Source of the DNA: Pseudoclavibacter sp. CFCC 11306
GTDB taxonomy: Bacteria > Actinomycetota > Actinomycetes > Actinomycetales > Microbacteriaceae
DNA: 64,000 nt
Direction of reading: 5' to 3'
NCBI RefSeq assembly: GCF_008831235.1
Contig: NZ_WBKF01000001.1
Location: forward strand, 864,529-928,528
Positions within the stretch are counted from its first letter, which is position 1, and each line of letters begins with the position of its first letter. Positions 51,044 to 60,261 of this stretch are shown piece by piece. The position numbers and the translations under genes were made by a program. Below the pieces are notes generated by a model, which made no database searches, was not told the DNA's origin, and was given only the letters and a program-made list of their open reading frames with translations.

Positions 51044-52786
51044 TCACATGCGCTCTGGGGCAGAGACGCCCAACAGGTTCAGGCCGTTGCGCAGAACCTG
51101 TCCCGCGGCATCGTTGAGCGCCAGGCGCGCAGCATGCACCGGCTCGACCGCCCCATTGCTGAGCGGAATCACCCGGCAGTTGTCGTACCAGCGGTGGAAG
51201 TCGCTTGCGAGCTCTTCGAGATAGCGGGCCACGCGGTGCGGCTCGCGGAACTCCGCAGCCTTCGCCACCACGGCCGGGAACTGCGCGATCTTCGCGATCA
51301 GCTCGGTCTCGGTGGCGTGCGTGAGCGTCGACGGGTCGAAGTCGAAGGCCGAGACGGTCACCCCGGCAGCCGCCGACTTCGCAGCCGCGGTGCGCACCTG
51401 TTCGACGTCCTGCCCGGGCAGTGCCACGGCGATACCCGCGGCAGCGGCGTTCAGCCCCACGTTGTGCGTGCGGGCATGCGCGTACTGAACGTAGAACACC
51501 GGATTGTCATTGGTACGGCTGCGCAGCTTCTCGCCGTCGAGATTCAGCGGAGAGTCTGCAGGGTACCGCGCCAGCCAGTAACGCATCGCGTCGCTGCCGA
51601 TCCAGGAGAGCAGATCGTCGAGCTCGATGATGTTGCCGGCGCGCTTCGAGAGCTTGGCTCCGTTGAGGTTCACCAGCTGCCCGATCAGCACGCTGATGTT
51701 CGTCTCGGGATCGTCGCCCGCCGCGGCCACGATCGCCTTCAGCCGGTTCACGTACCCGTGATGATCGGCGCCCAAGAAGTAAATGGCCTGCTCGTACCCC
51801 CGGCGACGCTTGTCGAGATAGTACGCGGCATCGGCGGCGAAATACGTCTCTTCGCCGTTGGAGCGCACGACCACGCGGTCTTTGTCGTCGCCGAAGTCAG
51901 ATGTGCGCACCCAAGTCGCACCCTCCTGCTCGAAGACGCGGCCCTGATCTCGCAGGTGCTGCACCGCATCCTGAATCAGGCTCGTACCGGTCTCGGGGTT
52001 GATCGCGTGCAGGCGACGCTCGCTGAACCACACGTCGAAGTGCACGTTGAACGTGTCGAGAGAGTGCTTGATCTCGGCGAGCTGCTTCGCGTAGGCGAGC
52101 TCGCGTGCGGTCGAGAGCTGCTCGTCGGCCGGCAGATCGAGAATGTCGGGCCGCTCGCCTTTAACGTAGGCGGCGAGGTCCTGGATGTACTGCCCCGGGT
52201 AGCCACCCTCGGGCGTGGGTTCACCCTTGATCGCGGCAAGCACCGAGTCGGCGAACCGATTCATCTGACTGCCGGCGTCGTTGATGTAGTACTCGCTGAC
52301 GACCTTCGCGCCGGATGCCCTGAGCAGCCGAGCGATCGAATCGCCCAGCGCCGCCCACCGGGTGTGCCCGATGTGCAGCGGGCCGGTCGGGTTGGCCGAG
52401 ACGAACTCGAGGTCGATCGAGTGACCGGCGAGCGCCTCGTTGTCTCCGAAATGGTCGCCCTGGTCGATGACCGTCGGCAGGATGCTGGCTCCCGCAGCAG
52501 CGTCGAGCGTCACGTTGATGAACCCCGGGCCTGCGACGTCGACCTCTGCGATGCCGTCGACGTCGCGCAGACGCCCGGCGATCGTCTCGGCGAGCGCACG
52601 CGGAACCAGCCCGACGCGCTTGGCGTGCTGCAGCGCGACGTTGGTCGCCCAGTCACCGTGGTCGCGGCTCTTCGGCCGGTCGATGCGCGGGGCCGGCACC
52701 GAGGTGAGCTCGGCCGGCACGTCGCCTGACTCGGCGAGGCCGTGCAGGATGTCGACGATGGTCTGCGAAAGATCTTCAGGGGTCAC
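51044..52786 (-). CDS. argS: arginyl-tRNA synthetase
   Basis: A 580-residue class I synthetase. HIGH motif in NPTGPLHIGHTRWAALGDSIARLL; the N-terminal add-1 domain (1-110) recognises the D-loop; AKLSKRAGNIIELDDLL resembles the KMSKS loop region with KLSKR; the DALR anticodon-binding domain ends in ALNDAAGQVLRNGLNLLGVSAPERM. The GTG start lies 8 nt after TAGAAT without a Shine-Dalgarno, so a leaderless start is likely. It is divergent from a tRNA-Arg gene 107 nt away. Confidence 0.97.
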   Translation of the reverse strand: MTPEDLSQTIVDILHGLAESGDVPAELTSVPAPRIDRPKSRDHGDWATNVALQHAKRVGLVPRALAETIAGRLRDVDGIAEVDVAGPGFINVTLDAAAGASILPTVIDQGDHFGDNEALAGHSIDLEFVSANPTGPLHIGHTRWAALGDSIARLLRASGAKVVSEYYINDAGSQMNRFADSVLAAIKGEPTPEGGYPGQYIQDLAAYVKGERPDILDLPADEQLSTARELAYAKQLAEIKHSLDTFNVHFDVWFSERRLHAINPETGTSLIQDAVQHLRDQGRVFEQEGATWVRTSDFGDDKDRVVVRSNGEETYFAADAAYYLDKRRRGYEQAIYFLGADHHGYVNRLKAIVAAAGDDPETNISVLIGQLVNLNGAKLSKRAGNIIELDDLLSWIGSDAMRYWLARYPADSPLNLDGEKLRSRTNDNPVFYVQYAHARTHNVGLNAAAAGIAVALPGQDVEQVRTAAAKSAAAGVTVSAFDFDPSTLTHATETELIAKIAQFPAVVAKAAEFREPHRVARYLEELASDFHRWYDNCRVIPLSNGAVEPVHAARLALNDAAGQVLRNGLNLLGVSAPERM

Positions 52787-52794
52787 GAGGGCCT

Positions 52795-52800
52795 ATTCTA
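52795..52800 (-). promoter_or_regulatory. TAGAAT -10 element of argS, leaderless start
   Basis: TAGAAT (minus strand) ends 8 nt before GTG 52786; no Shine-Dalgarno is present. Confidence 0.55.
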
Positions 52801-52893
52801 GCGACTGCGAGCGCGCCGCGCCCTGCACAGGCTGCGATGGATGCTATTCTGATGGGCGTCTGTGTGCGCCTGCGATGCGGGTGCGTGCGGTCT

Positions 52894-52967
52894 GCGCCCA
52901 TAGCTCAGCTGGATAGAGCGTTGGTTTCCGGTACCAAAGGTCAGGGGTTCGAATCCCCTTGGGCGCA
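52894..52967 (+). tRNA. tRNA-Arg, anticodon CCG
   Basis: A 74-nt cloverleaf. Acceptor GCGCCCA (52894-52900) pairs with TGGGCGC (52960-52966); D-stem GCTC/GAGC; anticodon stem TTGGT/ACCAA with loop TTCCGGT, giving anticodon CCG (52928-52930) for the codon CGG; T-arm AGGGG TTCGAAT CCCCT with the invariant TTCGA. The 3' CCA is not encoded. It stands alone, head to head with argS. Confidence 0.97.
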
Positions 52968-53071
52968 CATTTGACCGTTGACTCTTCGAGCCCCGGTTGG
53001 CGTGCTCAAGGTGCAGCCGAGCCGGTGCTCGGTCAGCCCGATGCCGGCTCGGCACCTCTGTTCCTAGCGCC

Positions 53072-53992
53072 TCATTCCCCTGTGGAGGTCGAGGCGTCGC
53101 TGGCCGGCCCGGTCGAATCGATCGTGAGCACGAACACCAGAGCCTCATGCTGCATCACCGCTCCGTCGCTGCTGCCATACGCCTCTGACGGCGGCACGAC
53201 CGCCACCACCGTCGAGCCGACCTTCTGCCCGACCAGCGCCTTCACGAATCCGGGAATCAGCCCGGACTCGTCTGCAGTGCTCGATGCCGCGTCGCCGCCG
53301 TAGTTGCTCTCGACCTGCTTGCCGTCGCGCAGCTTGGTGAGCTGGTAGTGGAACGACACGCTGTTGCCCGCCGCCACCGTCTCGCCGTCACCCTGCTTGA
53401 TGACCTTGACCTGTGTGGTCTTCGGTGTGACACCGGTCGTGATCGTGGTCGTGGGGTTTCCGGAGTCGTCAAGTGTCACAGTCGGAAAGTCGGCATCGCC
53501 GAACGTGTCAGAGAGCTCGGGATCGGTCGACTGCACGAGCCCGATGACGTCGACCACCATCGCCAACGGGTCGGAGTCGTCGAGACCGAAGTAGCTGCTT
53601 GCATTGCCTGCGCCGAGAAGGTCGGAGGCACTGCCGGTGATGCTCAGGCGAGTTCCGATCTTCTTGCCGTCGATCTGATCGGGCAGCGAGCTGAAGTACT
53701 GCTTCCACGACGCCAGGCTCGACGTCGTGTTGTAGGGAGAGAGATCTTTCTGATTGGTCGGGTCGTAGAGTGCCAGCCCGATCTCGACGTTGTCGTCTTT
53801 GCCGACGGTGTCGCCATCGCCGTCGATCAGCGTCTTGACCTGCACCTTCGAGGTGTCGACGTCACCCGAGACGCTGACGGCCGCCGCCGTGCCGAAGTCA
53901 CCCGTGACGTCGACGCCGTTCGACCCGTTCGAGCATCCGGCCAATCCCACCATCGTCGCCGCGATCACTCCGGCTGTGAGCAACTTGCGCAC
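53072..53992 (-). CDS. FKBP-type peptidyl-prolyl isomerase lipoprotein
   Basis: A 306-residue exported lipoprotein. Lipobox LAGC puts the lipidated Cys at about residue 21. The C-terminal FKBP domain (about 195-295) is good: [68 protein letters not shown] and LVFVLTIDS. The first half ([29 protein letters not shown]) looks like a second, degenerate FKBP domain lacking the catalytic pattern. GTG 53992 has GGAG 9 nt upstream. It probably helps fold exported proteins. Confidence 0.9.
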   Translation of the reverse strand: MRKLLTAGVIAATMVGLAGCSNGSNGVDVTGDFGTAAAVSVSGDVDTSKVQVKTLIDGDGDTVGKDDNVEIGLALYDPTNQKDLSPYNTTSSLASWKQYFSSLPDQIDGKKIGTRLSITGSASDLLGAGNASSYFGLDDSDPLAMVVDVIGLVQSTDPELSDTFGDADFPTVTLDDSGNPTTTITTGVTPKTTQVKVIKQGDGETVAAGNSVSFHYQLTKLRDGKQVESNYGGDAASSTADESGLIPGFVKALVGQKVGSTVVAVVPPSEAYGSSDGAVMQHEALVFVLTIDSTGPASDASTSTGE

Positions 53993-54237
53993 GCTACCAC
54001 TCTCCTGTCTCTGGCCATGTCGCAGCATGGCCTCGTCTTCGTCTCAGATTCTGCTTCGATCGCTCCATTCGGCGGATGCCATGGAGCCCCCGGCCTTTCG
54101 GCTGGCGTGGGCCAGTATGTCTGAGGTGTTCGATCAATCCTGACCGCTGCGCATTCCGGTGACTCATGACTGCACTGTGAATTCGCTGAGCGTCTGTGCG
54201 CAGAGTGCCGTCCGAAGCACGCCGCCTCGGCACGGCA

Positions 54238-54277
54238 GCAGAAGGGGGCGCCGGCGAAAGCCGACGCCCCCTTCTGC
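54238..54277 (-). terminator. terminator of lldD
   Basis: GCAGAAGGGGGCGCCGGC pairs with GCCGACGCCCCCTTCTGC (one mismatch) across a GAAA tetraloop, 21 nt after the lldD stop. Confidence 0.9.
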
Positions 54278-54298
54278 CTCAACGAACGGAGATCGGGC

Positions 54299-55609
54299 TC
54301 ACTTCTTGGCGCCGGCGGCCTCGCGCTCGGCTTTCGCCTTGAGCTCGCTGGCAGCGGCCTGGGCACCGTGCGCCTCGCGTTCGTCGCGTGTCAGGCGGCG
54401 CAGCTGCGTGACGTGACCGGGGTTCAGTTCGTCAAGCGACGAGACGCCGAGCAGCTTCATGGTGCGGATGATCTCGTCGCGCAGAATCTGGATCGTGCGA
54501 TCGACGCCCTGACGGCCACCGGCCATCAGCCCATACAGGTAGGCGCGGCCGATGAGCGTGAAGTTCGCGCCCTTGGCGATCGCCGCGACCACGTCGGCTC
54601 CAGACATGATGCCGGTGTCGACGCCGATCTCGGTGCGATCGCCGACGGCTTTGACCACGTCGGGCAGCAGCTGGAACGGCACCGGGGCACGGTCGAGCTG
54701 GCGGCCGCCGTGGTTCGAGAGCACGATTCCGTCGACCCCCGCAGCGACCAGGTTCTTCGCGTCTTCGACGTTCTGCACGCCCTTGATCACGAGTTTGCCG
54801 GGCCACATCTCACGAATGACGTCGAGGTCGTCGAAGCTGATGGTAGGATCCATGGCGCTGTCGAGCAGCTCGCCGACAGTACCGCCGGTCGAGCTCAGCG
54901 AAGCGAACTCCAGCTCAGGCGTGGTGAGGAAGTCCCACCACCACCATGGCCGCGGAATCGCATTGATGACGGTGCCGAGCGAGATCTGCGGCGGAATCGA
55001 GAAGCCGTTGCGCTTGTCTCGCAGGCGCTGCCCGGCGACCGGGGTGTCGACGGTGAAGAACAGTGTGTCGAACCCGGCTTTGGCCGCGCGACGAGTGAGC
55101 TCGTAGCTGATCTCACGGTCACGCATCACATAGAGCTGGAACCAGTTGCGCCCGTTGGGGTTGGCCGCTTTGACGTCTTCGATCGACGTGGTGCCCAAAG
55201 TCGACAGCGTGAACGGGATGCCCGCGGCGCCAGCAGCGCCGGCACCGGCGACCTCGCCCTCAGTCTGCATCAGGCGCGTGAACCCCGTCGGCGCGATGCC
55301 GAACGGAAGCGCAGACGAACCGCCGAAGATCTCGCAGCTCGTGTCGACATCCGTCGCCGGGTGCAGCACAGACGGATGCAGCTCGATATCGCGGAACGCC
55401 TGCCGGGCACGACGCAGCGAGATCTCGTCTTCGGCCGCGCCATCGGTGTAGTCGAAGGCGGCTCGTGGGGTGCGCCGCGCTGCGATGCGGCGCAGATCCC
55501 AAATGGTCAGAGCCGAGTTGAGCCGCCGGCGGCGACCATTCAGATCGATAGGTTTGAAATGCAGCAGATCGAAGATCTCGCTGGGCTTGGGAAACTGCCT
55601 CGTCACCAT
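54299..55609 (-). CDS. lldD: FMN-dependent alpha-hydroxy-acid (L-lactate) dehydrogenase
   Basis: A 436-residue flavoenzyme oxidising L-lactate to pyruvate with quinone as the likely acceptor. Motifs: [72 protein letters not shown], the Lys of [13 protein letters not shown], the catalytic His of [15 protein letters not shown] and [10 protein letters not shown]. The C-terminus adds a Lys/Ala/Glu-rich tail. ATG 55609 has AGGAG 10 nt upstream. Lactate is the commonest substrate of this subgroup in actinobacteria, but glycolate or mandelate cannot be excluded. Confidence 0.9.
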   Translation of the reverse strand: MVTRQFPKPSEIFDLLHFKPIDLNGRRRRLNSALTIWDLRRIAARRTPRAAFDYTDGAAEDEISLRRARQAFRDIELHPSVLHPATDVDTSCEIFGGSSALPFGIAPTGFTRLMQTEGEVAGAGAAGAAGIPFTLSTLGTTSIEDVKAANPNGRNWFQLYVMRDREISYELTRRAAKAGFDTLFFTVDTPVAGQRLRDKRNGFSIPPQISLGTVINAIPRPWWWWDFLTTPELEFASLSSTGGTVGELLDSAMDPTISFDDLDVIREMWPGKLVIKGVQNVEDAKNLVAAGVDGIVLSNHGGRQLDRAPVPFQLLPDVVKAVGDRTEIGVDTGIMSGADVVAAIAKGANFTLIGRAYLYGLMAGGRQGVDRTIQILRDEIIRTMKLLGVSSLDELNPGHVTQLRRLTRDEREAHGAQAAASELKAKAEREAAGAKK

Positions 55610-55690
55610 GTTCGCCACTCTCCTATGAATCGCTGTCAGCGGCCCGCACGCCAATGTGGTCGGGCCACCAGTTCGTTTCGGTCAGCCTAA

Positions 55691-55732
55691 TGAGTGGCAA
55701 CGATGAAAGAAAGGGTTGCCTCGCCTCACTCA
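55691..55732. promoter_or_regulatory. dyad element between lldD and the MerR-type gene
   Basis: TGAGTGGCAAC (55691-55701) is mirrored by GTTGCC (55715-55720) and CACTCA (55727-55732), an interrupted inverted repeat in the 302-nt divergent gap. It could be an operator for the lactate gene; no known consensus is matched. Confidence 0.35.
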
Positions 55733-55911
55733 TCACGGTATGAGCTGGTTCGCACTCTGCAGCCGGCGGTCAGAAGTTCGCGTCGTCGTCGAGAACGACG
55801 GAATGCCAAGAAAGAGCAGACGGGCTGTCCGCTGCCGCTTGACTCTGCCGCGACGTCAACCGACAAAGTGGTAACCATGAACACGAACGCCGAGCCGTCA
55901 GGAGCAGTGAC

Positions 55912-56670
55912 ATGCGCGAGTGGCCGATCAGAGATGTCGCCCGAGCTACTGAGCTCACCAGCAGAACCCTTCGACACTACGAGCAGATCGGGCTGCTTCG
56001 GCCCGCACGGGTGGCCCCAAACGGCTATCGCTTCTATGGCGAGCCCGAGCTGTCCCGTCTGTACAGGATTCTCTCGCTGCGCGCGCTCGAGCTGCCGCTT
56101 TCCAGCATTCGGATCGCTCTCGACGACGAAACGGCACTCGCCGACGTGGTGCGATCTCATCTCTCACTGCTGGAAGGCAAGAGAGCACGAGTCGAGCGAC
56201 AGATCACTGCTGTCGAACAGACGCTCAGGGCGATCACAGAGGGAGAGAATATGACCATCAGACAGATGTTCGCCGGCTTCGACCAGAGTGAGCACGAGAC
56301 CGAAGTGCGGCAGCGCTGGGGCGACGAGGCTTGGGACCGGAGCGCGAAGCGTCGGCAGCGCCTGAACGATCAGGAGCGACGCGCCGACGACGAACGCAGC
56401 CTCGAGATCAACGAGGCCCTTCGTCGCGCAGCCGAAGCAGGCGATGACCCCGCAGGAGAGCCGTTCCAAGCGCTCGTGACCGCGCACCACCGTTGGGTCA
56501 CCGACTTCTGGGGCGGCCGAGTCCCGGATCAGGCTGCCTACATCGGCCTCTCAGAGCTCTATGTCGCCGACGACCGATTCGCCGCGGTGTACGGAGGCAG
56601 AAAGAACGCAGAGGCCATCCGGACCGCCATGCAGACCTGGATCGCACAACGGCCTGAGTCGGCGGACTGA
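55912..56670 (+). CDS. MerR-family regulator with TipAS-like ligand domain
   Basis: A 252-residue regulator. The winged HTH is at 1-70 (IRDVARATELTSRTLRHYEQIGLLRPARVAPNGYRFY), followed by the dimerisation helix (about 85-115). The C-terminal part (about 125-248: IRQMFAGFDQSEHETEVRQRWGDEAWDRS, then HHRWVTDFWGG) resembles the TipAS domain that traps thiopeptide antibiotics. Such proteins activate promoters with 19-bp spacers. ATG 55912 has AGGAG 7 nt upstream. Its stop is one base from the nrdI stop on the other strand. The target is unknown. Confidence 0.88.
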   Translation: MREWPIRDVARATELTSRTLRHYEQIGLLRPARVAPNGYRFYGEPELSRLYRILSLRALELPLSSIRIALDDETALADVVRSHLSLLEGKRARVERQITAVEQTLRAITEGENMTIRQMFAGFDQSEHETEVRQRWGDEAWDRSAKRRQRLNDQERRADDERSLEINEALRRAAEAGDDPAGEPFQALVTAHHRWVTDFWGGRVPDQAAYIGLSELYVADDRFAAVYGGRKNAEAIRTAMQTWIAQRPESAD

Positions 56671-56671
56671 G

Positions 56672-57205
56672 TCAGCGAGCTGAACACGTCGACGCGTCGC
56701 GGTGCATGACGGGAATGCGGGAGTCACCTTGGTGGGTCCGCCTCCAGAACTGGGTCAGGCCGTTGTCGACCTGCTCGACATCTCGTTCAGTGCCCAGCAG
56801 CTCGAACCGATACAGTTCGGGCACCTGACACTTGGTCGCGATGATCGGCCCGGCATAGCAGTAGTACTCGCCGAAGTTCGTGTTGCCCGCGGTGATCACG
56901 CCGCGCAGCAGGCCTCGATTGACCGGGTCGTTGAGAAAGCGGATCACCTGTTTGGGCACGGCGCCATTGCGCACGCCGCCGCCATAGGTCGGCAGCACCA
57001 GCACGAAGGGACATGAGACGCGCAGCATGCCCTCGGTGCGTGGGCGCAGCGGGATGCGCACAGCGTCGTGGCCCACACGCTCCACGAAACGACGGGTGTT
57101 CTCAGAGACGCTCGAGAAGTAGACCACCTCGGGTGACTCGTCTGCCCGAAGCTCTCGTACCGTCGCGGCGGTCGTCGACTGCATCACTTGTCCAACCTCA
57201 TCCAT
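56672..57205 (-). CDS. nrdI: class Ib ribonucleotide reductase flavodoxin
   Basis: A 177-residue flavodoxin-like protein that supplies oxidant to build the Mn(III)2-tyrosyl radical of NrdF. Blocks: [75 protein letters not shown] and [20 protein letters not shown], all typical. I chose ATG 57205 (GGAGG 8 nt upstream); the length gives a 25-residue N-terminal extension. nrdE, nrdF and nrdH are not adjacent. It lies just downstream of the manganese importer genes, in keeping with a Mn-dependent reductase. Confidence 0.93.
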   Translation of the reverse strand: MDEVGQVMQSTTAATVRELRADESPEVVYFSSVSENTRRFVERVGHDAVRIPLRPRTEGMLRVSCPFVLVLPTYGGGVRNGAVPKQVIRFLNDPVNRGLLRGVITAGNTNFGEYYCYAGPIIATKCQVPELYRFELLGTERDVEQVDNGLTQFWRRTHQGDSRIPVMHRDASTCSAR

Positions 57206-57213
57206 CTGCCCGA

Positions 57214-57229
57214 CCTCCATATGTAGTGC
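57214..57229 (-). promoter_or_regulatory. NrdR-box-like site, proximal
   Basis: On the plus strand CCTCCATATGTAGTGC matches 11 of 16 positions of the NrdR consensus ACACWATATATWGTGT. It overlaps the nrdI Shine-Dalgarno region. Confidence 0.5.
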
Positions 57230-57245
57230 CTCAGGCTCTCGTAAC

Positions 57246-57261
57246 CCACAACATGTAGTAT
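57246..57261 (-). promoter_or_regulatory. NrdR-box-like site, distal
   Basis: On the plus strand CCACAACATGTAGTAT matches 12 of 16 positions of the NrdR consensus. Its centre is 32 bp from the proximal site, the three-turn spacing known for NrdR box pairs. Confidence 0.55.
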
Positions 57262-57391
57262 CCGCCGTTTCTCTGCGAAACAGATCAGGCACTCCGAAGA
57301 GAACGATTTGGAATGCCACACTTCGTGCGGGAAGAACAGGCCGATGACGACGACTCTGTGGGATCATCGGCATCGGCCTGTGGTCTGGGAT

Positions 57392-57421
57392 GCGCGCTGT
57401 CGCCTCGGTGACTCAGCGCGC
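57392..57421 (-). terminator. weak hairpin at the end of mntC
   Basis: GCGCGCTG pairs with CAGCGCGC across a 14-nt loop and spans the permease stop codon. It may reduce read-through into nrdI. Confidence 0.4.
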
Positions 57422-58327
57422 CGATCCGAGCCGCGCGTCTTCGTTCTTCTCACGAAGGGCGGCTTCGGCCTCCTCTTCGCTGTGATGACGACGCAGCATC
57501 GTGAACAGCGCACTCGACGGCCCGAACAGGTACACGATGCCGAACGCGACACCCAGCACCACACCGATCATGCCGCCCGACGAGGTGTCGAACGCATAGC
57601 TGAGCAGAATGCCGACCAACACACAGACGGCAGCGATCAGCGGAGCCAGCCAGAGCATCCGCCAGATGCTCGACGTGAGCAGACGGGCGGTCGCACCGGG
57701 CACGATCAGCATCGACACCGCAAGGATCACCCCGACCGCCTGGAACGACACGACGACGGTCACCGCCAGCGCACCGAGCAGCAGGCTGCTCAGCACGCGC
57801 GTCGACAGTCCCAGCGAACGGGCGTGAGTGGGGTCGAAGGCGAACAGTGTGAGGTCACGGCGCTTCAGCAGCACGACGACGACGGTGATTGCACCGAGAA
57901 CGATCACCTGCCACATGTCTGTCTTGGTGATGCCCAGCAGGTTGCCGAAGAGGATGTGATTCAGATCGGTCTGGCTGGGAGTGATCGATATCAGCACGGT
58001 GCCGAAGGCGAACAGCGTCGTGAACACGATGCCGATCGCGGCATCCTCTTTCACCAGCCGCTGCCCGCGCATGCCTCCGATCAGGGTCACGGCGATCGCA
58101 GCGAAGAGCAGCGCGCCGACGGCGAAGGGAACTCCCCAGATGTAGGCGAGCACCACGCCGGGCAGCACCGCGTGCGAGATCGCGTCACCCATCAGCGACC
58201 AGCCGATCAGCACGAGCCAGCAGCTGATCACGCCGCAGACGAGGGCGGTGACCATGCCGACGATCAGCGCGCGCTGCATGAAGGCGTACTGCCAGGGGTC
58301 GACCAGCAGCGAGATCAGGTCGTTCAT
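57413..58327 (-). CDS. mntC: manganese-type ABC transporter permease (ABC-3 family)
   Basis: A 304-residue permease with eight or nine helices. Family blocks: WLVLIGWSLMGDAISHAVLPGVVLAYIWG, DAAIGIVFTTLFAFGTVLIS, LLGITKTDMWQV, FDPTHARSLGLS and VVVSFQAVGVILAVSMLIVPGATARLL. The ABC-3 family carries Mn, Zn or Fe; Mn is inferred from the partner lipoprotein. The ATG overlaps the ATPase stop. The polar C-terminal tail is Glu/Arg-rich. Confidence 0.92.
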   Translation of the reverse strand: MNDLISLLVDPWQYAFMQRALIVGMVTALVCGVISCWLVLIGWSLMGDAISHAVLPGVVLAYIWGVPFAVGALLFAAIAVTLIGGMRGQRLVKEDAAIGIVFTTLFAFGTVLISITPSQTDLNHILFGNLLGITKTDMWQVIVLGAITVVVVLLKRRDLTLFAFDPTHARSLGLSTRVLSSLLLGALAVTVVVSFQAVGVILAVSMLIVPGATARLLTSSIWRMLWLAPLIAAVCVLVGILLSYAFDTSSGGMIGVVLGVAFGIVYLFGPSSALFTMLRRHHSEEEAEAALREKNEDARLGSAR

Positions 58328-59082
58328 CGGATCACCTCTCTGGCCTCGTCGGCGCTCAGGTCGAACGCGCGGGCCAGGTTCTGCGGCTCCAGCACCGTCT
58401 TGGTCTCGCCATGCATGAGCACCGTGCGATTGATCAGCACCGATTCGGCGCAGAGCGCAGGCAGCGAGTGCAGGTCATGCGTGGCGACCAGAATCGTCGC
58501 GCCATCGGCGACGAGATCGTGCAGCACGCTGACGATCGTAGCCTCAGACCGCTTGTCGACGCCGGCGAAGGGCTCGTCGAGCAGCAACACACGTGCATGC
58601 TGGGCCAGGGCCCGGGCGACGAAGACGCGTTTGCGCTGACCGCCCGAGAGCTGCCCGATCTGTCTTTTGGCGAGACCGGTGAGTTCGACGCGCTCGATCG
58701 CCTCGGCGACCGCCTCACGGTCGACCGCGCGCGGGTGGCGCAGCCAGTTCTGGTAGCCGTAGCGGCCGAGCATGACGACGTCCTGCACGCTCAGAGGAAA
58801 CGTCGTGTCGATGTCGTCATGCTGCGGTACGTATCCGATCATGCCGGCGCGGCGCGCCTTGACAGACGGCTCCCCGAGAAACGAGAGCCTGCCGCTGTGA
58901 ATCGGAATGACGCCCATCAGCGATTTGAAGAGCGTCGACTTACCGGCACCGTTCATGCCGACCAGACCGCAGATGCGGCCGGGCTTGATATGCACCGAGA
59001 CGTCTCGCAGGGCACGCACTGCGCCATACGAGACGTTCAGATCGTCGACGGAGATGCCGTCGACAGCGGAGTCGATGCTCAC
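58324..59082 (-). CDS. mntB: manganese-type ABC transporter ATP-binding protein
   Basis: A 252-residue ATPase. Walker A GMNGAGKST, Q-loop YVPQHDDIDTTFP, signature LSGGQRKRVFVARALAQ, Walker B VLLLDEPFAGVD and switch His VATHDLHSL. The PQHDDID segment is typical of the metal (TroB/MntB) branch. The start overlaps the mntA stop (ATGA), and the end overlaps mntC, so all three are translationally coupled. Confidence 0.94.
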   Translation of the reverse strand: MSIDSAVDGISVDDLNVSYGAVRALRDVSVHIKPGRICGLVGMNGAGKSTLFKSLMGVIPIHSGRLSFLGEPSVKARRAGMIGYVPQHDDIDTTFPLSVQDVVMLGRYGYQNWLRHPRAVDREAVAEAIERVELTGLAKRQIGQLSGGQRKRVFVARALAQHARVLLLDEPFAGVDKRSEATIVSVLHDLVADGATILVATHDLHSLPALCAESVLINRTVLMHGETKTVLEPQNLARAFDLSADEAREVIR

Positions 59083-60041
59083 TGGGCGCTGGCTCCGGTC
59101 AGACCGTCGGCGATGGTGTCGGCGTCGTGCTTGAGCAGGTCGACGTATGTGGGCACCGGACCGTCTTTCTCAGACAGCGAGTCGACGTAGAGCAGGTGTT
59201 CGGGATCAGTCTCGAAGCGAGCGCCGGTGGCCTCGGCCACCTGTTCCATCGCCGAGGTGTTGACGGTCGACTCGCAGAACACCACAGGCACGTTTGCGGC
59301 CTTCACCTTGTTCTCGACGTCGGCCTTCTGCTGCGGCGTGCCCTCTGACTCGGCGTTGACCGGCCACATGTAGATCTCGTTCAGCCCCGAGTCACGGGTC
59401 AGGTACGAGAAGGCTCCTTCGCAGCTCACCAGAGTGCGCTGCCCCTCGGGAACGCTCGACAGGCGCTGCTCCAGACTGTCCGAGACGCCCTGGAGCTGCT
59501 TTTTGTAGTTCTCACCGTTCTGTCTGTAGTCGGCGGCGTTGTCGGGGTCGAGGTCGCTGAAGGCCTTGACGATGTTGTCGACGTAGATCTGCCCGTTCTT
59601 CGGCGACATCCACGCATGGGGGTTCGGTTTGCCGCTGTACTCGCCCTCGCTGATGTCGATCGGGTCGACGCCCTCAGAGAGGTCGGCGCGCTTGGCCTTC
59701 GAGTCAGAGGTGAACTTCTCGAACCAGCGTTCCAAGCCCAAGCCGTTGTTCAGAATCAGGTCTGCCTTCGAGGCCTCTTTGATATCGCTCGGGGTCGGTT
59801 CGTAGTCGTGGATCTCAGCGCCGGGCTTCGTGATCGACTCGACTTTCAGATGGTCGCCGGCCACGTTCTCGGCCATGTCGTCAAGCACGGTGAACGTGGT
59901 GAGCACGAGAGGCTTGCCGTCGCCGTCAGCCGACTTCTGCTCACTGCCGCCGTTCGAGGTGCAGGCGCTCAGAGATGCGACCACCACCGTCGCGGCGGCA
60001 GTCGCGGTCACAACGCGCAGGAGTCTTGATTTTGCCCACAT
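59079..60041 (-). CDS. mntA: manganese-type substrate-binding lipoprotein (cluster A-I)
   Basis: A 320-residue lipoprotein; lipobox LSAC sets Cys27. Metal ligands read as His in [11 protein letters not shown], His in NPHAWMSP, Glu in [17 protein letters not shown] and Asp in [22 protein letters not shown] Glu at the third place, not His, is the hallmark of Mn/Fe-binding PsaA/MntC proteins as against zinc-binding ZnuA, and no His-rich loop is present. ATG 60041 has AAGGA 9 nt upstream. First gene of the operon; it is divergent from mntH across a palindromic site. Confidence 0.92.
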   Translation of the reverse strand: MWAKSRLLRVVTATAAATVVVASLSACTSNGGSEQKSADGDGKPLVLTTFTVLDDMAENVAGDHLKVESITKPGAEIHDYEPTPSDIKEASKADLILNNGLGLERWFEKFTSDSKAKRADLSEGVDPIDISEGEYSGKPNPHAWMSPKNGQIYVDNIVKAFSDLDPDNAADYRQNGENYKKQLQGVSDSLEQRLSSVPEGQRTLVSCEGAFSYLTRDSGLNEIYMWPVNAESEGTPQQKADVENKVKAANVPVVFCESTVNTSAMEQVAEATGARFETDPEHLLYVDSLSEKDGPVPTYVDLLKHDADTIADGLTGASAQ

Positions 60042-60135
60042 ATACAGGTGTCCTTTCACAGACGATCGAGTATTCGCTTTCATGCCAGCGCACCCAGCAG
60101 GGATTGCAGCGACAGCATCCACCGTAACCCAAACT

Positions 60136-60151
60136 GTTCGGTTACCCGAAC
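60136..60151. promoter_or_regulatory. palindromic operator candidate between mntA and mntH (MntR-like)
   Basis: GTTCGGTTACCCGAAC is a 16-bp palindrome with 14 of 16 positions symmetric, lying 95 nt from mntA and 111 nt from mntH. An overlapping GTAACC/GGTTAC pair (60124-60145) extends it. The place and form suit a Mn-sensing repressor of both importers. Confidence 0.6.
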
Positions 60152-60261
60152 TTTTATTTCAATGTGCTAGAACTAATTGCAGATGGACGTGCAAGGCTCG
60201 CCCACCATGCGCGAGCCTGCGGCTCGTGATCACCGGGAGTGCATGTAGAGGAGCACGCGAT

